A stretch of 64,000 nucleotides of DNA from Berghia stephanieae. Taxonomy: Eukaryota > Mollusca > Gastropoda > Nudibranchia > Aeolidiidae. The stretch is from contig CM067449.1 in assembly GCA_034508935.3 (NCBI GenBank), forward strand, positions 39,836,329 to 39,900,328, in the 5' to 3' direction. The notes below the pieces were generated by a model that saw only the letters and a list, made by a program, of their open reading frames with translations, ran no database searches and was not told the origin of the DNA. Position numbers and translations under genes: made by a program. Below are positions 10,638 through 21,378 of the stretch, one piece after another (the stretch's first letter is position 1; each line of letters opens with the position of its first letter).

Positions 10638-11047
10638 AGGTGCGGCTATGTGGTCTTGTGGTATGGCACTCGCTCTCGGATCGGAAGGTCCTGGGTTCGA
10701 GCTTCGCTCGGCGCATAGTTGAGTCCTTGGAAAAGGCCCTTTACTCACATTCTCTCACGTTACTCAGGTGTAAAACCACGCCTAAAGAGAGGATTTTTTT
10801 AATTTTAAAAAAGCAAACTTGAGATTTTGTATAGCGCAATATCCACTAAACGTGCTCAAATCGCTTTGCAAGGGGTCGCTGACCAACAGCAGCACTTAAC
10901 ATGTAAGACAGGACATGACGCCTGTTGGGCGATATTACAATTTGTTCGGACAGAGACAACGCTGTTAATGGCTAAATATTCATTTTACACGTGGGTACGG
11001 TGAGAGAATGTGAGTAAAGAGCCTTTTCCAAGGACTCAACTATGCAC
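10638..11047. mobile_element. SINE family 1: truncated forward copy followed by reverse copy
   Basis: The forward head (10640-10790) has GGTCTTGTGGTATGGCACTC and GGTCCTGGGTTCGAGC. A reverse copy (10817-11047) lacks its tRNA head and breaks at AAGGACTCAACTATGCA. Confidence 0.75.
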
Positions 11048-11120
11048 TCTGATGTAATGGTAGAACGTCTGATCGGGAATCAGAAGGTCTGAGGTTCGAT
11101 CCCCAGACGAGGCAGGCTGT
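11048..11120 (+). other. tRNA-like segment (SINE-head type), not a functional tRNA
   Basis: It carries an A-box-like TGTAATGGTAGAAC, a perfect 5-bp anticodon-type stem TCTGA/TCAGA around a 7-base loop TCGGGAA, and a B box AGGTTCGATCCCC. The loop lacks the usual T33 and no 7-bp acceptor stem forms. It replaces the normal head of the reverse SINE directly upstream and is followed by pyrimidine-rich sequence. Confidence 0.5.
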
Positions 11121-11386
11121 TTTTTTCAGATGTATTTTTCTTCTTTTCTTTTCTTGCATTATTCTTTCTTGCTTTGTTGGCACTGTTTCATACACACTTT
11201 TTCACATCTATATCTTAAACCGGTGTCAGCTTCTTAATTTATCAGTTTGCTATATGTGTTTAAGTAATTAAGGAGCAGGCACTGGTGTAAGATTTAAGAA
11301 TTGACCAAGTGTGTATGAAACGTGCCAGACAAAGCAAGAAAGAAAAATACAAGAAAAAATCAATCCCAAACATCAGTCGACCCATC

Positions 11387-11770
11387 TATAGATAGTATGC
11401 GCTTGGCGAAGAAGCTCATAACATTGCAATCCGGAAGTATAACGGACGAACACACAAACTCTGTGTAACCATGAACGTTTATAGTCAGGTTAATACAGTT
11501 TAGTGAGAACAACTCACAAACGCGGGTGGCAAAAACAATAACAAAGGCCTGAGTGACGTCATCTTCGAACTATCTATAGATAGTATGCGCTTGGCTAAGA
11601 AGCTCATAACATTGCCATCCGGAAGTATAACGGACCAACACACAAAACTGCGTGTATCCATGAACATTTATAGTCGGGTTAATACAGTTCAGTGAGCATA
11701 ACTCATAAACGCGGATGGCAAAAAAAAAAAACAATAACAAAGGCCTGAGTGACGTCATCTTCGAACTATC
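11387..11770 (+). mobile_element. Two ATAGATAG MITEs in direct tandem
   Basis: The first copy spans 11387-11578 and the second 11576-11770. They share the sequence CTATCTATAGATAG at the junction, so the end of one is the start of the next. The second contains an A-rich expansion at about 11718-11735. Confidence 0.82.
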
Positions 11771-11879
11771 ATACACTTGTTCAGTTCTTTTGCTTTGTTT
11801 TGAATGCCAATGTAGGTTTCACACGTGAGTGACACAAGGTGTGAATTTTTTTTCCAAGTCTTGATTTTGATCTTGCTTT

Positions 11880-12202
11880 CGTGAGTAGTTCTCACTAAAC
11901 TGTATCACCAGACTATAAACGTTCAAGCCTACACACAGTTTTGTGTGTTGGTCTGTTATATTTCCGGATGGCAATGTTATGAGCTTCTTAACCAAGCGCA
12001 TTCTATCTATAGATAGTGTGCGCTTGGCTTATAAGCTCACAACATTGCCATCCGGAAGTATAACGGACCAACACACAAAACTGTGTGTAACCATGAACTT
12101 TTCTTGTCTGGTTGATACAGTTTAGTGAGAACTACTCACAAACGCGGATGGCAAAATACAATAACAAAGGCTTGAGGAAAGTCATCTTCGTTCTATCTAT
12201 AT
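11880..12202. mobile_element. Truncated reverse MITE abutting a full forward ATAGATAG MITE
   Basis: A 5'-truncated minus-strand copy (11880-12010) ends CGCATTCTATCTATAG. The same ATAGATAG begins a complete forward copy that ends CTTCGTTCTATCTAT at about 12202. The arrangement is an imperfect palindrome. Confidence 0.78.
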
Positions 12203-12409
12203 GCAAGTATCAAAACAATAGAAATATTGTTGATGTGATAAAAACACATTTTGCCTAATTTTATTCAATGTCAGTTATTTTTTATTTTTGGTTTAATTCC
12301 TATTGTTCTTGCTGCATTTTTACTGTGTCTTACTTAATACATAAATTATATGCATTTTTCTTCATTTTTAAACTGATATTAACTCTTTTTTCTTTACTTT
12401 AATGTACAG

Positions 12410-12493
12410 GGAGGGGTGCCTAAACGAAGACAAGCGCTACACACCAGTGTGCTGAATCCTTTTGGAGTAAAACACAAGGACACGAACAGTTGA
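12410..12493 (+). CDS. Possible last coding exon of an upstream gene
   Basis: A strong pyrimidine tract and acceptor (cttttttctttactttaatgtacAG, AG at 12408-12409) is followed by an 84-nt open frame starting GGVPKRRQALHT, then SVLNPFGVKHKDTNS, and a TGA at 12491-12493. The basic, non-repetitive peptide looks like a true C-terminus and does not belong to any repeat family I see here. I cannot find its preceding exons in the window, nor a clear AATAAA before the (ATCA)n microsatellite downstream. It could also be a chance ORF. Confidence 0.38.
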   Translation, partial: GGVPKRRQALHTSVLNPFGVKHKDTNS

Positions 12494-12559
12494 CGTGACG
12501 TCTAGACGTTGGATGTTATTCATCATTACATTTCTACTGCTTGGTTTATTGCCTGAATC

Positions 12560-12690
12560 TGAATCAATCCATCCATCAATCAATCAATCCATCCATCGAT
12601 CAATCCATTAATCGACCAATCAATCAGTCCATTAATCCATCAATCAATCAATCAATCAATCACTCCATCAATCGATCAACACAAATCAAC
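12560..12690. repeat. (ATCA/ATCC)n tetranucleotide tract
   Basis: ATCAATCAATCC-type repeats between the putative upstream exon and exon 1 of the membrane protein gene. The Ile/Asn/Ser ORF across it is spurious. Confidence 0.85.
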
Positions 12691-13119
12691 TCTACAGCAA
12701 ATCCCAACAAATTATTCAGTCAATCATCAAATGTGAGCAACAATCACAACGGCTTACAAATCCCCAATTTTGAACTGGAATTCAGTTGAAAAGAACGTTT
12801 AGGTAAACAAACATCTCATCTTGTAAAAACCTCCACCCTCACTGATTTCTATTTCCTGGGTAGTCAACGAATCATCGGCACATTCCAATCTCTTTGACTG
12901 CATTGACAGGCACCTGAATCAACGATTACCTTGAGAATCAGTTGTGTCAGGTCATTTTGTGATGCTCTCATTTTAACTCACAAAAACACATCTCGTGTCT
13001 ACTACACATTACACATTATCTTACACATCAGTAGGATTTGTCCATAGTGTGTTGAAAGCAAGGGCATCGATAGAAAACGGAGGAATTTTGGAAGGATTGA
13101 ACTTTAATCTTGATCCAGG

Positions 13120-13173
13120 ATGACTCTCCTCAAAGTTATAACCACATTTCTTGTGATAATATCCTTGATTGAG
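13120..13173 (+). CDS. Exon 1 (signal peptide) of single-pass membrane protein gene
   Basis: This short exon begins with an ATG that has A at -3 (ccaggATGa) and encodes MTLLKVITTFLVIISLIE, a short basic start followed by a hydrophobic core, which looks like a secretory signal peptide. It ends at GAG followed by a strong donor (GTAAGT at 13174) in phase 0. The large exon at 40252 opens in phase 0 with FANCFPTQ, so the joined N-terminus would be a complete signal peptide with cleavage probably near the Ala-Asn-Cys. The intron would be about 27 kb. The pairing is inferred from phase and signal-peptide logic; an undetected small exon in the intron is possible. The transcription start is not visible. 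A SINE starts about 25 bp past the donor. Confidence 0.62.
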
Positions 13174-13196
13174 GTAAGTTTAGTTTTAATTTTATA

Positions 13197-13470
13197 AAAA
13201 TTGAGTGCAATATCCACCAAACGTGCTCTAAGCGCTTTACAAGGGGTCCCTGGACTAACAGCAACATGACGCCTATTAGGCGATATTACATTTTTTTTCG
13301 GACAGATGAAACGATGTTAACGGCCAAAAACTCATTTTACACCTGAGTGCGGTGAGAGAATGTGAGTAAAGAGCCTTTTCCAAGGACTCAATTATGCGCC
13401 AGGCGAGGCTCGAACCCAGGACCTTCCGATCCGAAAGCGAGTGTCATACCACTAGACCACATAGCCGCAC
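13197..13470 (-). mobile_element. SINE family 1 immediately inside intron 1
   Basis: The tail AAATTGAGTGCAATATCCAC begins about 25 bp after the exon 1 donor, and the copy extends to the tRNA head GACCACATAGCCGCAC. It is full length. A diverged forward copy follows at 13505-13690 (GGTCTTGTCGTATGGCCCTC). Confidence 0.8.
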
Positions 13471-13789
13471 AAGTTGTAAAGTTACGTTGGTGAATATATT
13501 TTATTTGTGAGCCGTTGTGGTCTTGTCGTATGGCCCTCGTCCTCGGGCCTGTATGTCCGTTATGGACGACGCAAATTTTAGTCCTTGGAAAAGACGTTTT
13601 AGTCACGTTTTCTTACCCTACTCAGGTGTTAAATGAGTACCTGGCTGATAACAAGTGTTATCATTCCGCCGAAAAGGTTTTTTTTTGATGTAGCGCCAGA
13701 AAGGCGTCATGTAATACGGCACACATGCAGTCCAAATATTGAATTCTGTCAAGGCAAATAAAGTGATTTTCAGAATTTTACCATGGCAA

Positions 13790-13801
13790 TTATTATTATT
13801 A

Positions 13802-13844
<43 letters not shown>

Positions 13845-13851
13845 TATTATG

Positions 13852-13926
<75 letters not shown>
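13790..13926. repeat. (ATT)n microsatellite
   Basis: About 45 units with two interruptions, followed by TGATATAGCGCCAGTATCC, again a SINE/LINE tail motif. Confidence 0.9.
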
Positions 13927-13929
13927 TGA

Positions 13930-15160
13930 TATAGCGCCAGTATCCGCAAATTTGCTCAGAGATGCTTTCCAATAGTCTTTTGGTATCACACAAGATCATT
14001 CATTCGACTACAACATCACCACAACAGTCACACACAGATATTATCTTGTTCAAATTTCACATAGAATCACGGTAAGCAAAATGAAAAAAGATTTGTTTTT
14101 AGATGCCGTTGAAGACTGGTGGACTTTCACACTGTCGGGGTTTTGGTGGTAAAGACTTCCATACGATTGGAGCCGAAAATGTAAAACCACTGCTTAGCAA
14201 ACTTTGTTCTTGGGATCTTTTTCTCCATTAGCGAAGAACTGGCAGATCGCAGAGATATCGAGATGGTTTATATTCCCTTAAACAGCATTCGAGGTATTCA
14301 AGGCAGTAACAGCGTTGTCGGTCTCCGTCAAAAACGCCGTTGTTCTTTTGGTCAGAAAACGTTTTTTTACTTGAAATATCCATCAACTAAAATAATCGTC
14401 AACTAGTGTAGCTTGAGACTTCAAAAACTATCCCCGGTTTGAGTCTTTTTGGCAAGTTTGGGGTTTAACTCTTAGTTAGGTCTTTGGGGCTATATATGAA
14501 AATTTCAGACCAGTTTAATTGTAGATCTAAGAAGCAAAACATTCCTGGTTAAAAGTTAAAAGGAATTTTGTCCAGTAGGACAGTTGTCCAAGTAGGATAG
14601 AGAGTTCCTTCACTGATATTTGGTAAAGGAAACAATGGAAAACATTAAAACAAACATATCTACACGATAAAAAACTAATCAAGATGTTCTTAATGGGTGA
14701 GATTGTTTTTTTTTTTTTGGTTTATGCTTTTGTCATCTAGCCCCAAAACGTCACAAAGTGCGCGTTTTCACTAGATACCTTTAAAACAAATTTTAAGGTC
14801 TTTTCAATAAAAGTTGTATTTGGAGCCACTTGTTTTTTGAATCTTCATAATTTTCTGCATCAATTTGTGTAATTTGTTTGCTGGTTACAAAAAGTGCACA
14901 AAACGCACGGACCGGGTCGCTAAGCCAACAGACTATGATGCTCAATGAGGATGTTAGTGAATAGTAGATAACAAGTATGGCTGTCCGTTCAATGAACGTA
15001 ATGATAAGTCGATCGACTCAAAGTTTATAATTCAAGTGTTGAATAAAATTAGAACTCAATTTCATAGAAAATACATTTTTCGACCTCAGAAGGAAACTCC
15101 ATGACCGTTGTTATTTGTACACTGAGATATATTTTCTGCATTTAATATCATATCTGCTGT
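13930..15160. other. Intron 1 sequence without recognisable features
   Basis: Beyond a SINE-tail motif at 13926-13960 this is AT-rich unique-looking DNA. I see no splice-flanked ORF or repeat family member in it. Confidence 0.5.
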
Positions 15161-15161
15161 G

Positions 15162-15442
15162 GTGGTCCCTATAGCTCAGTTGGTATAGTACTCTCTCCAC
15201 ACGCAAAAGGTCCTTGATCTATTCCGTGTGCAGTCAGGATTTTTTTCATGACCCCTTCCCCCTGTATAACCAGCAGTGACTGGATAGCTGGGTCTGTTAG
15301 ATCTGGCAGAAAGTACCTTGTGGTAGACTAGCGTCTTTCCAAAAATACGCAAGCAATTGCTATTGTCCGTTTCACGCTATAGAAACCGGGATAAACTCAG
15401 ACTCCATTGGCCTAATGGCTCTGAAGGACTACTTTAACTCAC
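15162..15442 (+). mobile_element. SINE family 3
   Basis: Full-length forward copy with GGTCCCTATAGCTCAGTTGG (A box), a decayed B box CTTGATCTATTCC, AGACTAGCGTCTTTCC and CGCTATAGAAACCGGGATAA. Confidence 0.72.
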
Positions 15443-16176
15443 TCAACCCTAACACCGACTATAGCCGTAGTTTACCCGGGTTACTTTTACCCCATGCCTA
15501 TTTATTATATTTTACTGAGACAAATTATAGTCGTAGTATCAAAGCTAATGTTTTTAGGGTTTTTTTTTGCATGTAAATGATAATTTGGAATAAAACTATC
15601 TATGTACATGCTCATTTTTTATACATTTTTTTTCCAATTTGAAAAGTAGCAGAAATCTCTAGGATTGAGTGAGTTTAAAAAAATCTTACTTTTATATCTG
15701 CTGTCGCCATTGAATAGGATAAAAATATACATGACGCTATTGAACGATATTCACGTACAGGTTATCAAAAGGTAGAGTGACACAACGTTATCAACAGGTT
15801 TTTATTAGCATGGAGCTTAATGACCTTTTACATTCTGTGTACAGTGAAAACCAGTAAAACCGACAACAGATAAATCAGAATGATCGATAAACAGGAAACA
15901 ATTCGAGGTATCGTTTTAAACTCATTACTTTTGTTAATATTTTGTGGTTATTAATGGTATCATTTTTGTTTTGTTTTGGTTTTACCCTTTTTTCACTTTA
16001 ATTCTAGCCGTCCATCTATGTTGCCATCAAATTTTATGATTTATTCGCAAAAGTCTAGGAAAAAAGTAAACTTGAAACTTGAAATTTGTTAACAAACTCT
16101 AGATAAATAAAAATGCTAAACTTCACAAAGGCACTTAATTTGATTAAAAAAAAGAATGTTTCAAGATCACTAAAAC

Positions 16177-16420
16177 CAAAGAGTGTGTAGGGTAACGTAG
16201 TTACCAAGAGCTCTCACTTCTCTTAACCGCAATGCTATTGTCGCGTGCCAGGCGAGACAGCGAGGTGGGTGTGCTCCGCGTGTATCATGCGCTTGGCTTA
16301 CTGATACAATGAAGAAAATACGAGTAGAAGACGGAAGATGCGTGGCTTCACCAAAAGCGGGAAGTGAGAGCTCTTGGTAACATAACAATGGTTACCTACA
16401 CGCTCTTTGCTAAAACTCTT
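16177..16420. mobile_element. Foldback element (CAAAGAGYGTGTAGGTAAC family)
   Basis: CCAAAGAGTGTGTAGGGTAA and GTTACCAAGAGCTCTCACTT at the left pair with AAGTGAGAGCTCTTGGTAAC and GGTTACCTACACGCTCTTTG at the right. The arms have the same outer sequence. A half copy lies at 20995-21098. Confidence 0.75.
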
Positions 16421-16519
16421 TATTAAATTTTTTAGGGTTTAGATAAAAGATACACTCCATTATCCTATCCTTACGTCACATGTTGAAAAGTTGCATTAAC
16501 CAAGACCCGATACAAACCA

Positions 16520-16795
16520 AGACCGACTTCAACAGTCATCATAGTAACTTAGTAACTGGTTCTAAACTATCGGAACAATGGCGGACGCCCTTATGAAATA
16601 CTTTTCCGACAAGCATAAAAGTGTATCCAGACGAGAAAAACATTATAAATCTGATCATGTTTCGATTTATAATATACATTCTGATCACATGACAAATGAA
16701 AACGTTCTAGCCAGCATGAAGAGTAAAAAGTACCTATTTTCTTAGTTTAGAACCAACCTGCTCGTTGCTGGGCGGACGTGACATCAGATTAGTGA
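16520..16795 (+). mobile_element. Dispersed ~270-bp repeat (AACTTAGTAACTGG family)
   Basis: This forward copy shares AACTTAGTAACTGGTTCTAA, AATGGCGGACGCCC and ATCTGATCATGTTTCG with the nested copy at 34.8 kb. The symmetrical AGAACCA and TGGTTCT blocks near the ends suggest imperfect terminal inverted repeats. Confidence 0.7.
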
Positions 16796-16869
16796 ATCTG
16801 ATTAGAATGACAATAAAGCTAAGGCGAAAAAAGCGAATATAATTTCTCACTAAACGACCCAAGGGGAAC

Positions 16870-19800
16870 TTCTTCTTCTAGGTTCCATGCCTGGTCCAGG
16901 CTTTGGATACTGCATGAATTATCTCTCTCCATTCCTCCCTGTCTCTTGCTTTTTCAAACAGCTCTTGGATTGTTAGGTTGGTGAAGCTGTCTCCCCGGGC
17001 GCGTTTACCAGGTATTTTTCCATAACTTGCCAGGTATTCATTCTTATCTTTCCTTACTATGTGTCCGAAAAAGGATAGTTGTCGATCCGCTATTAAGGGC
17101 ATTAGTTTCCTTTGTTGGTATGTTTGTTTTAGCACTTCTTCGTTCGTTTTGTGTGCAGTATACGATATTCTCTGCATCCTTCTCAAACACCACATTTCAA
17201 AAGCTTCAATGTTCTTTTGTGTTTCTGCATTTGTAGTCCAGCTTTCGCATCCGTATAACAAGATTGGCTACACATAGCACTTCAAGACTCGGAATCTAAT
17301 CCCGAACGACATCTGTTTGTTTTTCAAAATGTTTCCGGGGTCCATGAAGGCCTGTTTGGCTTGAGTTATTCTTGCTCGTATGTCTCGGTTACATCTTCCA
17401 TCTGTTGTCACTATTGAACCTAGGTATTTAAAACTTTCTACGTTGGTAAGTTGCTCGCCGTGAATCGTTATATTGCAGGTGTTGTTGTTTTCGGGGTTTT
17501 TCTGTATTACCATGCATTCCGTTTTGGTGATATTCACTTCCATTCCCTTGGCTTCACTATCTACTACCACTTTGTCAACAATCTTTTGAAGTTGGATTTC
17601 TGATGTTGCAATGAGTACCGTATCGTCTGCGTATCTTATATTATTTATGTTGTGACCTCCTACTTTTATTCCCTCCATATTAGTTATGCCCCTCATGATT
17701 GTTTCTTGGTATAGATTAAACAGATCTGGTGAGGCAACACACCCTTGACGGACTCCTTTCTTAATAGGAATGGAATTTCCTGTAGAGTTTCCGATTTTGA
17801 TAGATGCCTGCTGTGTGTAGTATAATGTTTGCATGAGTCTGAGGTCTTTCTCATCAGCGCCAATGGAGTGCAGTTGTTTTAGTATTTCTTCATGGCGTAC
17901 TCTATCAAAAGCTTTTTTTGTAGTCGACAAAACAGAGGTATAGTGGGGTCTGAACCTGTATAGCTCTTTCACTTAAAACACGGAGGAGGTATATTGCGTT
18001 CATTGTCCCTCTGTCAGGTTGGAATCCATATTGTTCTTCTGCGATTTCGGGGTTAATCTTATTCCTTAGCCTGTTGATAATTATACGCAACAGTATTTTG
18101 TTGATGTGGCTTATTAAACTTATAGTTCTAAAATTTTCGCATCTGACTGCACCTGCTTTCTTTGGTATTGCTATGAAAATAGAGTTACAGAGATCTTCTG
18201 GAATTTTCCCAGTGTTGTATATATTGTTGAATAATATGTGAAGTTCATCAATTGCTAGATCTCCTAGGCTTTTTAATACCTCTACAGATATTTCATCAGG
18301 GCCTGTTGCTTTACCATCCCTCATTCGTTCCATGGCATGTTCAATTTCACTTTTGGTGATGTTTGGTCCGCTTAATGGTTCTTTGAATTTCAGTGGTGGT
18401 TCATTTCTATTTGGATCATTGTACAGTTCGCCTATGTATTCTACCCATCGGCTTTCTATATGTTGTTCTTCAAATAGCAGTTCCCCTTGTTTGTTTTGGA
18501 TACAACTTCCTGCTGCTTTGCTTTTCCTTTTCCCTGATAGTTCTTTTATTCTTTGGTGAGCTTGTTGGGGGTTGGGTTTGTATTCTCTTTCGATTTCGCA
18601 GCATTTCCAGTCTAGATAGTTCTCGTGTGCCTCGATGCATTTGGATTTAATGTGGTTGTTCAATGTTTGGTATTCTGCAGACCCTCTGTTGCATTTTCGT
18701 CTTTCTTCAAATAGGTTTAGAATTTCATTTATCATCCATTCCTTTTTGCTGTTTATTTGAGCTATTGGTAAATGCTTTTCTGCAGTTGCTTTGACACACT
18801 TTTGGAATATATCAAATTGTTTTTCACATTTTTCGTTATCAGGTTCACTTTGGCTTTGTATCATGAGTGCATTTTCAAATTCTTCTCTCATTTTTGTTTG
18901 TATGCCATTGTCTTTGCATAACCCGTAATCCCTCTTTATTCTACCAGCTGTTCTCTGAATAGCTTTAAACTTTATCCTTACTGTACAAACAACTGGGACA
19001 TGGTCACTGTCTACATCGGCGCCTGGGTAGGTTTTGCAATTTAATATGCCATTTCTGAATCTTGATGATACTGCTATAAAGTCTATCTGGTTCCTTGCTC
19101 TGTCCCCTGGTGGTTGCCATGTCCAGGTTCTTCTTGGGTGTTGTTGAAACCAGGTGTTTGAAATCATTAATTTATTTGTTCTACACCAATCTGCCCAGAT
19201 GTTTCCTCGTTCATTTCTGTCTCCGAGTCCATGTGGTCCGATTATGTCACCATCTCTGCCTCTGCCAATCTTAGCATTTAGGTCCCCCATTACCATAAGG
19301 ACTTCTTGTGATTTACACATTCGTTTTGCTTTGTCTAGTGAATGGTAAAACTCTGTCATATCTGCATCTATCGCCTCTTCTGTTGGTGCATAAACTTGAA
19401 TAATATTGGTGTCAACTAAAGGTCCTCTTAGCTTAACCAGCAAAACTCTGTCTGAGATTGCTACGTGCCCTTTGTAAAATTTGGTTGATTGTTGGTCTAA
19501 GATCATCCCTACTCCTTTTTGGAAAGAGGTTCCACCACTCCATATGATCTTATATGTCGTGTTGTTTTCTTGTTTTGACATGGTTCCCTGCTCTTTCCAT
19601 CTCATCTCTGCCAGGCCAAGAATATTTATTTTGAGCCGTTTCATTTCTTTTAGAATGTTGTTTAGTTTTCCTTTTTGGGCACAGGTCCTGACATTCCATG
19701 TCCCAATTTTGGTTTTGTCACATTTGTTAAATTTATTTCGCCTAGTAACTGGCTGACGGTTCGGTGTGACCTGACGACCATCACGCTCCCAACCGAGCGA

Positions 19801-20020
19801 GGCAGCAGTCTTCCGTGAAAACATGCTCCCCTTTACGCTGTCACCGTTTAACTTTTTGGACTCATTCATGCAGTTAACTCGGCAAAGTTACAAGAATGGT
19901 TTGCCATTGCCTATTCTTGTCGCCCTCTGCAGTTGGCCAGCTTGACCTGTTACCGTTCGACACCACGAGGAGGTTGCAGTAGGGCTTGATGATGATCTAT
20001 CTTTGCAGACTTGGCATCAT
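16870..20020 (-). mobile_element. Near-complete RTE-like non-LTR retrotransposon (LINE)
   Basis: The element is about 3.15 kb and reads on the minus strand. It is bounded on both sides by CCAAGGGGAAC (16859-16869 and 20021-20031), an 11-bp direct repeat taken as the target-site duplication. Its 3' end is a short AGAAGAAGAA run rather than poly(A), which fits the RTE clade. It encodes an AP-type endonuclease followed by reverse transcriptase. It sits antisense in intron 1 of the membrane protein gene. Full length and a clean duplication suggest a fairly recent insertion. Confidence 0.85.
16878..19869 (-). pseudogene. Endonuclease/reverse transcriptase polyprotein with one frameshift and one stop
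   Basis: From Met at 19869 the frame shows AP-endonuclease motifs GTWNVRT, GLAEMRW, QVYAPTEEA, MGDLNAKIG and SDHVPVV in the first ~300 residues. RT motifs follow: GKATGPDEIS, ENFRTISLISHINK, EEQYGFQPDRGT, FVDYKK/AFDRVRHE, GVRQGCVASPDLFN, the catalytic RYADDTVLIA and FKYLGSIVTTDG. The C-terminal block has LYGCESWT and FGHIVRKD. The total is about 990 residues, normal for RTE-type proteins. There are two lesions. One is an extra base in a T7 run at 17913-17919, which ends the first frame as VDYKKSF-stop, while the other frame continues AFDRV. The other is an in-frame TAG at 17268-17270 between CYV and PILLYGCESW. No RNase H domain is evident. It was probably active recently but is now inactive, unless the lesions are assembly errors. 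Confidence 0.85.
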
Positions 20021-20100
20021 CCAAGGGGAACAACTCAGTAATAATAACTAACTACTGTACGAATTTGTGATCTAGTTCTGGGTTTTGTGACCTGTAATCA

Positions 20101-20290
20101 ACACTTTGCTATCCTTTGGATAGGATGCTAGTCTATTTCAAAGTACTTTCCACCATATCTGACAGACCTAGCTACCCAATCACTTCTGGGGGAAAAAAAG
20201 GGTGGGGGTGGGGGGGGGGGGGGATTCATATAAAAAGTCAACTGCACCCGGGATCGATCTCGGTCCCTTTGTGCCTATGGCGACACCGGC
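20101..20290 (-). mobile_element. SINE family 3, reverse partial
   Basis: GGATAGGATGCTAGTCTATT, TACCCAATCACTTCTGGGGG and GGGATCGATCTCGGTCCCTT are the reverse complement of the 51.8-kb copy. Poly-G expansions lie at 20196-20222. The 5' part of the head is lost. Confidence 0.65.
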
Positions 20291-20369
20291 TATCGATAAG
20301 TTCACGCACGTTTATTGTTGGTTATTATTTTTATTTTTATTTGAGAGATAGAAATGATTTTCCTAACTC

Positions 20370-20476
20370 ATAGATAGTATGCTGCTTGGCTAAGAAACTC
20401 ACAACATTGCCATCCGGAAGTATAACGGACCAACACACACAACTATGTGTAACCTTATAGTCTGGTTAACACAGTG
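20370..20476 (+). mobile_element. Truncated ATAGATAG MITE
   Basis: The left half is present, from CATAGATAGTATGCTGCTTG to GTCTGGTTAACACAG. The element then breaks off into SINE-tail sequence. Confidence 0.7.
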
Positions 20477-20632
20477 TTTTGAGCATGTTTAGTGGATATT
20501 GCTCTATTTAAAAGCCCAATTTCATTTTTTGTTTTGTTTTGTTTTTTTTTGGTTTTTTTTTGTCTGTTTTGTTTATATCTGAATTGAAATAGGCAACTTC
20601 GTCTCTGGAGCGAAGAATTTCCAGGTTGTTTG

Positions 20633-20932
20633 TGCGGCTATGTGGTCTAGTGGTATGACACTTGCTTCCGGATCGGAAGGTCCTGGGTTCGAGCCTCGCT
20701 CGGCGCATAGTTGAGTCCTTGGAAAAGACACTTTACTCACATTCTCTCACCGTACTCAGGTGTAAAATGAGTACCTGGCCGTTAACAGCGTTGTCTTTGT
20801 CCGAAAAATTGTAATATCGCCTAACAGGCGTCATGTCTCGTCCTACATGTTAAATGTTGCTGTTGACCAGGGACTCATTAAAAAGCGCATTGAGCACGTT
20901 AATTGGATATTGCGCTATATAAATGCTCATTT
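20633..20932 (+). mobile_element. SINE family 1
   Basis: Full-length forward copy from GCGGCTATGTGGTCTAGTGG to GCGCTATATAAATGCTCA, ending in a T-rich run. Together with the reference copy it gives the clearest family consensus. Confidence 0.82.
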
Positions 20933-20994
20933 TTTTTTGTTTAATGGCTACAGTACCGGCTTTAATCTGGCACCGAGTTCCAGCACGATCTGCA

Positions 20995-21098
20995 AACCCT
21001 TACCAAAGAGCGTGTAGGTAACGATTGTTATGTTACCAAGAGCTCTCACTTCCCGCTTTTGGTGAAGCCAAGCATCTTCCGTCTTCTACTCGTTACAT
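20995..21098. mobile_element. Half of the CAAAGAGCGTGTAGG foldback
   Basis: ACCAAAGAGCGTGTAGGTAA, CCAAGAGCTCTCACTTCCCG, CTTTTGGTGAAGCCA and GCATCTTCCGTCTTCTACTC match one arm of the 16.2-kb element. Confidence 0.68.
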
Positions 21099-21114
21099 AA
21101 TAAATCGAATGTCC

Positions 21115-21378
21115 TACGTGATCTTGTGGTATAAAACTCGCTTTCGCTCGGAGTTGTTGAGTCCTTAGAAAAGGCTCTTTACTTACATTCTCTCACCCTA
21201 ATCAGGTGTAAAATGAGTACCTGGCTGTTAACAAGGTTGTCTCTGTCGGTAAAATTGTAATATCGCTTAACAGGCGTCGTGATTCGTTCTACACGTTACG
21301 TGTTGCTGTTGGTCTGGGACCCTTTGTATTGCATTGAGCATGTTCAGTGGATATTGCCGTTATAAAAAAAAAGCTCAA
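21115..21378 (+). mobile_element. SINE family 1, head partly deleted
   Basis: The B-box region is missing (CTCGCTTTCGCTCGGAGTTG), while the body TTAACAAGGTTGTCTCTGTC and the tail CATGTTCAGTGGATATTGCC remain. Confidence 0.75.
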
